Origin: a virus
IMG/VR virus record: IMGVR_UViG_3300045135_000745
Span: 1 to 64,000 of that record
Length of the DNA: 64,000 nucleotides
Direction: 5' to 3' (one strand)
In this document: positions 57,555 to 64,000 of the stretch, one piece after another
Numbering within the stretch: position 1 is the stretch's first letter
How the letters are laid out: each line of letters starts with the position of its first letter
The notes under the pieces: model-generated
Database searches by the model: none
Told to the model about the DNA's origin: nothing
Seen by the model: the letters and a program-made list of their open reading frames with translations, nothing else
Position numbers and translations under genes: made by a program

Positions 57555-60284
57555 TTACCATAATCCATCTGCATATGCTTGTTTACCTAATTCACTACGA
57601 CCACCCACTGGACCATATAGATCTTGGTCTTCTTTAAACAATGCATATGATTTAGAAATATACATAGCCTCTTCTTTATTTGCAAGAGTCTTTAATTCCA
57701 CTGGATTGACTGTTACCCAGAACTGTTTGCCGTTAAATACGAAACTATATCCATTTGATTCCGCGTTCAGTTTATTATTACGTAAGAAGCTTTCTACTTC
57801 TGCATCGCTCTTGAACTTACCATCAAGGATTTCTGGATTACCTGTATATTTTGCAACAGGTGCTTCTTCTGCCGGTGGTACTTCTGGTTCAGGTCGTACT
57901 TCCGCCGGCGGTTCACCACCAGTTGCCGCAGATGGTTGCGTAGGGGTTCCTGGTGATGGTTCCACCGGATCTACGCCACCAGTTGCCGGATCACGCGGTG
58001 CTGGTATGGTTCTTAATTCGTCTTCACCATCTGTCACTTCCAGATCAGTTGGATCAACACCATCAAGTTTAACTGGAGATTTCTTATCACCAAACTTAAT
58101 AAACTCTTTACCTTGATTCGTATTGTTAAACTGTGTACTAGTTTTCATTTTAAAGTCTGCAGTAAAGTCTTCTTTTACTACTGGCATAATAACAATAATT
58201 TGGACATTGTGATCTTCGCCTTGTCCACGAGGATCTAATTCATCGTAGTCTAAAATAATTTCATCATAACGAATATTTGCTGATAACCATACTGCTAAAT
58301 CGAATGTTTTATCTTTATCGATAAGACCATTTGGTCCAATTACTTCATACACAACTGCACGACCTTGTGTTCGAAGATCGAGAATACCATCTGGGGTAAT
58401 CTTTTCTGTCGGTTCTTTTACATAAACGCCTTCGATGATTTCAATATTGTAACCTTTGAACATATCTTGGTTATCACGAATCCTTTGAACCATGTTAGCA
58501 TGAGGAATAAGGTTACGAACAAGTTGTTTCTTTTCTTCGAGTCTTAGATTCGGATCTAACTTACCAGGATCACCTTTACCGTAAACAAATTGTGATAGTG
58601 TGATACTACGAGTAAGTTTCGTAGTAGTTAGAATCTGGTCTGCACCGGCTGGATTAAATCTTGGATCAACTGAGATTGGGGCTTTTAGGTTTTGTTCGGG
58701 TTTAACTCTTGCCTTAGTATCCTTCGCACCAACCGCTGGGTTTCTACCTGTTACGGTTACCTTTTTAGGGTCTACCACCATTTTCACAGATGCTGGAACA
58801 GGATTATTATACTTTGGATTGATTGTACCGGCTGAAGCTTGATATTGCGCAAACTTGCCATTTTCCCTGTGCCCGACGTCACGCATCCGCGCACGAACTT
58901 CATTTGTATTTAAGATGCGTTTAGTGACGCTGCCTGTATCACGAGTTTTATCGTATGCACCTTTTAAATGGTCTCCTTTATCAACAAAGATCTTTTGGAT
59001 ACCATATCCACCCTTATAAAGATATTCTGCCATAACATCAGTAGTTGCTCTATTGGTTTGACCTTTGGTGTCAAAAGTTGCATCAGTTGAAGAAGTCTGA
59101 GATGCGCCACCGCCGCCAGAAGCTGCGGCAACGTTAGCTGCCAATGCCGAAGACGCTGTACCAAATAGGTCACCATGGAATGAAATGGCGTTCATTGTTT
59201 TAGTTGCCGTAACAGTTTTCGTATTAACAGTTTCTTCTGCCCAGATACTATGACCGGTAAACATATTATAGTTGTGCATAATCACACCGTCACCACCAAT
59301 ATTACCTGTAGCACCGAATACCGAAATATCTTCGGCGGCAATGTTAATATCAGGAGCTGATTGCGTGATTTGAACTTCAGACGACATAGCAATGCCACCT
59401 TTCATTGCCATAGTACCGCCACCTTCTGCAACGGTCTTATGATCACCTTTTGTGTATACATCTCTAAATCCTAGAGCAGCACTTGAATAGTTTTCTGTCA
59501 TAAAGTCTTGACGACTGCCAACAATAGAAGTATATTTGTTACCAAAGTAAAGATCTCTTGACGGACCGTTAATAGTTTTAGTTTCATCTTTTGCTTGAAC
59601 GTTAAATGAACCGCCAACGTTTACGTTAAAATCTCCACCAACGTTTAATGTAAGATCCCCACTAAAATGTAATTGACCGTCACCAGTAACTACCAGTTTA
59701 TGTCCACCGTGGTTAACTTCTACTTTACCGTCACCATGAGAAGATACGACAATTGTCCCATCAGGTCTCATATCAATGCCAGATCCGGTATTGTGTTTAA
59801 TTAGGATTCGAGAAGATTCTGGCGTATCGTTATATTCGATAACGTGACCGGATACAGTTTCGATAACTTGATTTAATGGATACTTAGCTGAAATGCCAGT
59901 TGTATATTGTGCAACATCAATACCACCAACTGTACCAGCAATATCGAGATAATGACTTGTATAATTTTGTTTGGCACTAAAGTTAATAGAAGTAGAATTT
60001 TCATATTCTGCCCTTGGCATCTGACCAGATAAGTCACCGAATGTCAAAGGCTTTTTCGGATAAGTTGTTTTACTTTCTTCCTCTTCTTCGCGAGCAGCTT
60101 CTTTTTTAGCTTCTCTTAAGATAGCGTCATCATATACTTCGATGTAACCTTTTTCAATAGAGTAAGCTCTTTCAGCATCAGTAAGTTTTGCACTTGCAGA
60201 TGTACCTTCAGCTAAATCACGAAGATCCTCGACTGCCTTTTCATCGGCGTCCGTCCAAGATCCGTATATATTCTTTCCTGCCAT
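57555..60284 (-). CDS. Hub needle-type beta-helix protein (gp5 C-terminal-like)
   Basis: 909 residues. N-terminal 90 residues are charged and helical. The segment HVIEYNDTPESSRILIKHNTGSGIDMRPDGTIVVSSHGDGKVEVNHG, then GDLTLNVGGDFNVNVGGSFNVQ, is the gp5/VgrG pattern: a short OB-like joint leading to the triple-stranded beta-helix spike. A long C-terminal extension follows with DARTQGRA-like folded parts and a Pro/Glu-rich linker (PSPGTPTQPSAATGGEPPAEV) before a last 80-residue domain. It probably forms or decorates the membrane-piercing spike. T4 keeps this helix on gp5 itself. Confidence 0.72.
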   Translation of the reverse strand: MAGKNIYGSWTDADEKAVEDLRDLAEGTSASAKLTDAERAYSIEKGYIEVYDDAILREAKKEAAREEEEESKTTYPKKPLTFGDLSGQMPRAEYENSTSINFSAKQNYTSHYLDIAGTVGGIDVAQYTTGISAKYPLNQVIETVSGHVIEYNDTPESSRILIKHNTGSGIDMRPDGTIVVSSHGDGKVEVNHGGHKLVVTGDGQLHFSGDLTLNVGGDFNVNVGGSFNVQAKDETKTINGPSRDLYFGNKYTSIVGSRQDFMTENYSSAALGFRDVYTKGDHKTVAEGGGTMAMKGGIAMSSEVQITQSAPDINIAAEDISVFGATGNIGGDGVIMHNYNMFTGHSIWAEETVNTKTVTATKTMNAISFHGDLFGTASSALAANVAAASGGGGASQTSSTDATFDTKGQTNRATTDVMAEYLYKGGYGIQKIFVDKGDHLKGAYDKTRDTGSVTKRILNTNEVRARMRDVGHRENGKFAQYQASAGTINPKYNNPVPASVKMVVDPKKVTVTGRNPAVGAKDTKARVKPEQNLKAPISVDPRFNPAGADQILTTTKLTRSITLSQFVYGKGDPGKLDPNLRLEEKKQLVRNLIPHANMVQRIRDNQDMFKGYNIEIIEGVYVKEPTEKITPDGILDLRTQGRAVVYEVIGPNGLIDKDKTFDLAVWLSANIRYDEIILDYDELDPRGQGEDHNVQIIVIMPVVKEDFTADFKMKTSTQFNNTNQGKEFIKFGDKKSPVKLDGVDPTDLEVTDGEDELRTIPAPRDPATGGVDPVEPSPGTPTQPSAATGGEPPAEVRPEPEVPPAEEAPVAKYTGNPEILDGKFKSDAEVESFLRNNKLNAESNGYSFVFNGKQFWVTVNPVELKTLANKEEAMYISKSYALFKEDQDLYGPVGGRSELGKQAYADGLW

Positions 60285-60304
60285 TTTTTACTCCGTTACC
60301 TCTA

Positions 60305-62701
60305 TCAAACTGCTGCTAACCAACTAGGAATGGCTGCACCTTTTTTAGCCCATTTACCACCTTGAGGTGTAATATCGATATGAATACCACTGCCATTCAT
60401 ATAGTTTGGACCGACTCCAATACCTGTTGCACCAAGAGCCTTACATGCTCTTATATATTGTAGTGCTTTAGCTGGTGGATTCTTACTAACGCCGGGAACG
60501 AGTCTGTCCTTACGATCCGCATCAGTATAAAGCCAAATATCTGCAGCGTATCCGTTATCATGTCTTACTGATCCAGTTCTTACCGCTTTTACAACATTTG
60601 GTAAAAACCAATCATCGCCTTCTTGGATACCGCCTTTAGCAATAGCTTCTGCTTTTGACATTTGACCGCCAGAATGAATGGTAACATATAGACCAGTTTC
60701 TTTTGCAGCTTGGTCTAGAATTTTCATCAGCGATTGTTGGATAAGCTGATTACGAATTTTATTTGCTGTAAACCAATCCATACCACCCTGATAAACTACC
60801 CGATCACTAATTGGTTTACCTAACTCATCACCTCTTGGCGTAGTTTGTGGAATAATATTTTCCACTTCGGATCTACCGTTAAGACTCTTAACTAGCTTTT
60901 CGACGTCAATACCTGGTTCTTCGGGATTACCGCCTGCACCTCTTTCTTGTTGTGCAGTTAATTGACCTTTACCGTAAATGTTAATACCAGGAAGGATTTC
61001 GATAAATTGCTTACAAAGCTTTCTTAATCCTTTGGCTTGTTCGACCGTAATTGAATCGGCAGTCAAAACCCCCGGCTCATTTCTAAAGACATTATATCCC
61101 CCAACGATAGCAACCTTTAAAGTAGTGTCTGTGCCAACTGGTTTGGATCTTTGGATTGTACCCATTGGCAAAATAATATAATGATAATAGTTTTGTGGAA
61201 TAATTGTATCTTTGTTTACTAAATCATCTTTGTAAGTTTCAGTCCAGCTAACTTCAATTTGTATAGGTTGTACTAGGGCACTAGATACTTCTGCACTGGC
61301 TTCTTCCAAATTATTCAGGATAGGGAATTTTTCTGATAGCTCTGCAATACCTGCTACGACATTAGTTGAAACAATCTGATTACCAGCAACTGCTAAACTA
61401 CTTCCTAAAGCAGTGCTAATATTTAATGCACCGATATCGGGAAGACCTGGTAAACTCGGTAATCCTGGTAAACCGGAAGTCAAATCACTAAGAGCCCCAC
61501 TAACTGCTCCACCAATTGCACCACTAACTGCAGAAGATAACCCACCGCTTAGCATAGAACTTACGCTACCAAAGCGCCCTTGTAAATCTGTAAGTTTACT
61601 TTCAAATCCACCAATATTGATGCCAATATCAAGACCCAAATTCGGTGTGGATTGTAAAAGATCCAAGGCGTCACCAACTGGCCCGTCAGTAAATTTTTTA
61701 ACAAGTCCCCCCGCAATGTTATCGATACCAGGAATAGAAGGAAGACCTAAACTTCCTTTTACTACATCAAGAGTTCCGTTTGCTTTATGTAAAATATCTG
61801 ATATTGGACCACCTGTAATTGACGGGATCATATCACTAAAGTTTCCTGTTAAATTATCAGCAAGACCGCCTAATTTGTCACCAACAATATCACCAAGGTT
61901 CGGGATCTTAAGATCTGGAATTTTCATTCCAGCTAAAACACCTCCAAGATTTGCGGTAGCCCCGCCGAGATCGCCTTTAATACCGTTTAGAGCAGCTACC
62001 ATTGTACCTTGAACTTCTTTCGAGGTTACTACTTCAACAGTTGGGATTACCTTTTTAGTTGCCTCTGAAATAGCTGAAACTGTTTCTGCCATAGCTGCTG
62101 GCGTAGGTAATGTTAATGCAATATTATTAAAATTAGCTTGTACATTAGAACCTACAATTGCATTTGCAATATCATTTGATGCACTTTCCAGCGCTGGCTT
62201 AACCTTTGCAGCAGCAATAGGAAGACCGTCTCCAACTTCAGATAAAGATTTTTGTAATCCTGGCATTGCCGCTTGGAGGTTTGTCTGAACAGTAGTAGCA
62301 GCTTTTAAAGAACTACGAACAGTTGGTTCAATATCTTTTGGAAAGTCGTTTAATGCAGATGCCATTCCCTTCAAGCCATTATTTAATTCTTCACCTGCTC
62401 TAGGGAGTGACGACTTTAAAGTGTCTAACTTTAATTCTAAGTCCGGTAGACTCGGTAGCTCGATATCACCCAAAGAAGGAACTCTAGGTAAAGCAAGCGC
62501 ACCTAAATCTGGAATACGTGGCTTTTGTTTTTCAAGAATCTTTGATACATCATTTAAAGCCGGAGCTGCTCGACCGACAAGATCCATATTCAAAGCTTTA
62601 AATTCATCTGCAGCTTTTGATATATTTAGTTCAATATCTGGTGTAGAGATCTTGGAGGCTAAACCTTCTAATTCTCTCGTTAATCCCGCTGTATCGATCA
62701 T
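60305..62701 (-). CDS. Baseplate-region protein with C-terminal M15-like peptidase domain
   Basis: 798 residues. The first 480 are low-complexity, aliphatic and Pro/Gly-rich with LP.LP.L repeats (IPDLGALALPRVPSLGDIELPSLPDL; GLPGLPSLPGLPDIG) and helical stretches. The C-terminal ~190 residues resemble M15 D,D-peptidases: TIHSGGQ, then RHDNGYAADIWL (H714, D721) and GIHIDI (H774, D776), the expected zinc ligands. It would cleave peptidoglycan cross-links during entry. Coupled by ATGA to the lysozyme-domain gene (62698-62701). Catalysis is inferred. Confidence 0.7.
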   Translation of the reverse strand: MIDTAGLTRELEGLASKISTPDIELNISKAADEFKALNMDLVGRAAPALNDVSKILEKQKPRIPDLGALALPRVPSLGDIELPSLPDLELKLDTLKSSLPRAGEELNNGLKGMASALNDFPKDIEPTVRSSLKAATTVQTNLQAAMPGLQKSLSEVGDGLPIAAAKVKPALESASNDIANAIVGSNVQANFNNIALTLPTPAAMAETVSAISEATKKVIPTVEVVTSKEVQGTMVAALNGIKGDLGGATANLGGVLAGMKIPDLKIPNLGDIVGDKLGGLADNLTGNFSDMIPSITGGPISDILHKANGTLDVVKGSLGLPSIPGIDNIAGGLVKKFTDGPVGDALDLLQSTPNLGLDIGINIGGFESKLTDLQGRFGSVSSMLSGGLSSAVSGAIGGAVSGALSDLTSGLPGLPSLPGLPDIGALNISTALGSSLAVAGNQIVSTNVVAGIAELSEKFPILNNLEEASAEVSSALVQPIQIEVSWTETYKDDLVNKDTIIPQNYYHYIILPMGTIQRSKPVGTDTTLKVAIVGGYNVFRNEPGVLTADSITVEQAKGLRKLCKQFIEILPGINIYGKGQLTAQQERGAGGNPEEPGIDVEKLVKSLNGRSEVENIIPQTTPRGDELGKPISDRVVYQGGMDWFTANKIRNQLIQQSLMKILDQAAKETGLYVTIHSGGQMSKAEAIAKGGIQEGDDWFLPNVVKAVRTGSVRHDNGYAADIWLYTDADRKDRLVPGVSKNPPAKALQYIRACKALGATGIGVGPNYMNGSGIHIDITPQGGKWAKKGAAIPSWLAAV

Positions 62702-63828
62702 ACTGTTACCCCAGTTGTTGCAAGCTGATTGTAAACATCTTCAGCATAAAATAATCTTTTCCCGTAAGCGCCAACACTATCTCTGCCACTTTGTCTTCTT
62801 GTTTCGTATGGTGCAAATTTCCATAATACTTTTTTACCAGTTTGGTCCTTTTTCCATTCTGCTACTGAGAATTCTGAAATCTCATAGTAAGCTTCGATCC
62901 GGTCTGCTGCCATAGCTGCAGTTGAAGCTTTCGGCCCCCAATCATCAAATTTAAGCCAACCTAATGTTTGTAATTCATGTACCACAAACGAAAGCTGACC
63001 CTTTAAATCTGGAACGTAATGTCCACCTTTGCTTGTCAAGAATAATTGCATACCGTTATTTTCTGCATACTTTCTTAAGGCGGTTCTTCTTTCGCCTAAC
63101 CATTGGGCAATACCAACAGCACCAATAGAATTCTCAACATCATATTGTAGCTTTGTACCAGACTCGGTCATGAAGTTACCAACAAATCCTGCGGCTAATT
63201 CCTTTGAGTTCGGTAAACCCATATCAGATCTAAAAACGTTTTCTAAGAAGTTGTATGCTTTTTCTGCATTACTACCACCCTCAAGTACATATGAATCATA
63301 TGACTTACCACCGTGTGATGTAGTACCGCCCGTATCTCTTGGCGGGATACCAGGGTCTGGGGTTGGATTAGTACGTGCTGCTTCAGCTCTAGGATCAGCT
63401 GCATCCGGGTCCACCATTCTCGCACCAGCTGATTCCAAGTTTACTTCACCAGCCACGGCAAGTCTTGTCTCCCCACCAGCACCTGTCACCAAATCAGGTT
63501 TCTTACCATCGACTCTTGGAATAGATCCAAGGACGAGAGGGAGCTGTGAGTGTTTGCCGTCTAAGAAAATACCAAATACTTGAGCATATGGTTGAATACC
63601 AACTGGCGTACCATTAATGCCGGATGTGCCACCCTGCGTTACGGGCGCGACCACCTGCGCCCACGGGAGAGCGCTCGGGGGAATGTCACTAGGGCTTGCA
63701 GAGTGAATACCATAGATTCGAACTCTAACTCGACCTTGTTTAATTGGATCATTTATCGATTCTACGACACCAACCCACCAACGGGTTTCATCGCCATAGA
63801 AATCGTTATAAAGTGTTTTTATGCTCAT
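62698..63828 (-). CDS. 5: Baseplate hub protein with OB fold and tail lysozyme domain (gp5 N-terminal-like)
   Basis: 376 residues. Residues 1-120 form a gp5-type OB domain: TRWWVGVVESINDPIKQGRVRVRIYGIHS, PWAQVVAPV and SQLPLVLGSIP. A Pro/Asp/Thr-rich linker follows. Residues about 180-376 match the phage tail lysozyme pattern AAGFVGNFMTESGTKL...GAVGIAQWLGERRTALRKYA, with E in MTES the probable catalytic acid. The beta-helix of T4 gp5 is missing here and appears in the 57555-60284 product. The start overlaps the upstream stop as ATGA. Confidence 0.82.
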   Translation of the reverse strand: MSIKTLYNDFYGDETRWWVGVVESINDPIKQGRVRVRIYGIHSASPSDIPPSALPWAQVVAPVTQGGTSGINGTPVGIQPYAQVFGIFLDGKHSQLPLVLGSIPRVDGKKPDLVTGAGGETRLAVAGEVNLESAGARMVDPDAADPRAEAARTNPTPDPGIPPRDTGGTTSHGGKSYDSYVLEGGSNAEKAYNFLENVFRSDMGLPNSKELAAGFVGNFMTESGTKLQYDVENSIGAVGIAQWLGERRTALRKYAENNGMQLFLTSKGGHYVPDLKGQLSFVVHELQTLGWLKFDDWGPKASTAAMAADRIEAYYEISEFSVAEWKKDQTGKKVLWKFAPYETRRQSGRDSVGAYGKRLFYAEDVYNQLATTGVTV

Positions 63829-64000
63829 TCGAGATTCTCTAATTTAACACAAGTTAAAGTAACATCATATCTTTCAATTCTGATATTATGTCTTACCGCA
63901 TAGATCATATGTTTGCCTGATTTAACTTTATCTGTAATATCATCTATTGAAGCGGACGGGGTAGGCGTTACGTTATTCAAAAATCTTAATTTAATTGTAT
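63825..64000 (-). CDS. Baseplate hub-region protein, C-terminal part only
   Basis: A frame open from the window edge to TGA at 63825-63827, 57 codons. It ends DKVKSGKHMIYAVRHNIRIERYDVTLTCVKLENLE. The SG...IYAVRH......Y...L.C pattern is typical for the C-terminus of tail hub proteins of the gp27/gpD type, and gp27 partners gp5, the next gene. The identity as gp27-like is inference because most of the gene lies outside. ATGA coupling to the gp5-like gene. Confidence 0.6.
   Translation of the reverse strand, partial: TIKLRFLNNVTPTPSASIDDITDKVKSGKHMIYAVRHNIRIERYDVTLTCVKLENLE

Noticed and set aside
61413-62012. 199-codon plus-strand frame
   Set aside because: Shadow of the Pro/Gly/Leu-rich repeats in the 798-residue protein on the other strand.
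63029-63583. 184-codon plus-strand frame
   Set aside because: Opposite the gp5-like gene; Pro/Ser-rich composition is that of a complement frame and no start signal is seen.
1-64000. tRNA genes
   Set aside because: I saw no cloverleaf-like sequence with the conserved T-arm in the few short intergenic gaps; a tRNA scan was not possible. No gap reaches 300 bases.

Overview
The window is part of a T4-like myovirus genome. The hallmark set is nearly continuous: DNA polymerase gp43, RegA, gp62, gp44, gp45, gp46, gp47, gp55, UvsW and UvsY, then the capsid and tail block gp23-22-21-(68)-(67)-20-19-18-17-16-15-14-13, then gp8, gp6, gp25 and hub proteins. Several choices are typical of the marine (cyanophage/pelagiphage-like) branch rather than coliphage T4: a short gp62, an Hsp20, a MazG-like enzyme, large repetitive fibre proteins, and a radical-SAM/glycosyltransferase accessory block. 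No photosynthesis gene is present. A phage-borne DUF1127 protein hints at a proteobacterial, perhaps alphaproteobacterial, host; this is inference only. Almost every gene lies on the minus strand, so transcription runs from high to low coordinates. Only three credible genes are on the plus strand.

Layout from low to high coordinate. 1-6,900: AEP-like primase, MazG-like pyrophosphohydrolase, gp43, a coupled QueC-like ATPase and Asp/Asn-hydroxylase-like pair, small unknown genes, DUF1127 and Hsp20. 7,000-18,100: RegA, a methyltransferase-like protein, the clamp loader with glutaredoxin and DexA, a 33-residue membrane peptide between gp44 and dexA, a plus-strand HNH endonuclease, clamp, gp46/47, gp55, UvsW and UvsY. 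18,100-31,200: a tube-like paralogue and the head, neck and tail genes. 31,200-37,200: a fibre module. 37,300-43,800: an accessory island of three radical SAM proteins, two stand-alone SPASM-like proteins, three glycosyltransferase-like proteins and one methyltransferase-like protein. 43,800-64,000: further virion proteins, including an 1,881-residue protein with an embedded Hint (intein-like) domain, then baseplate wedge and hub proteins with two separate cell-wall hydrolase domains.

Two promoter classes can be read directly. Replication and recombination genes carry a sigma70-like element (TTTACA-N17-TATAAT and close variants). Late and structural genes carry the T4 late box TATAAATA, matching the presence of gp55. 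Several late boxes are followed immediately by a stem-loop. Three plus-strand promoters share a GGGGG block just upstream of TTTACA; two of them fire against minus-strand genes and share a longer conserved element with a downstream palindrome.

The two most unusual items are the radical SAM/SPASM/glycosyltransferase island inside the fibre genes and the Hint domain with a non-nucleophilic +1 residue inside a virion protein. A further oddity is a C-terminal motif, YNSSGTALKT, shared by three otherwise different fibre proteins.
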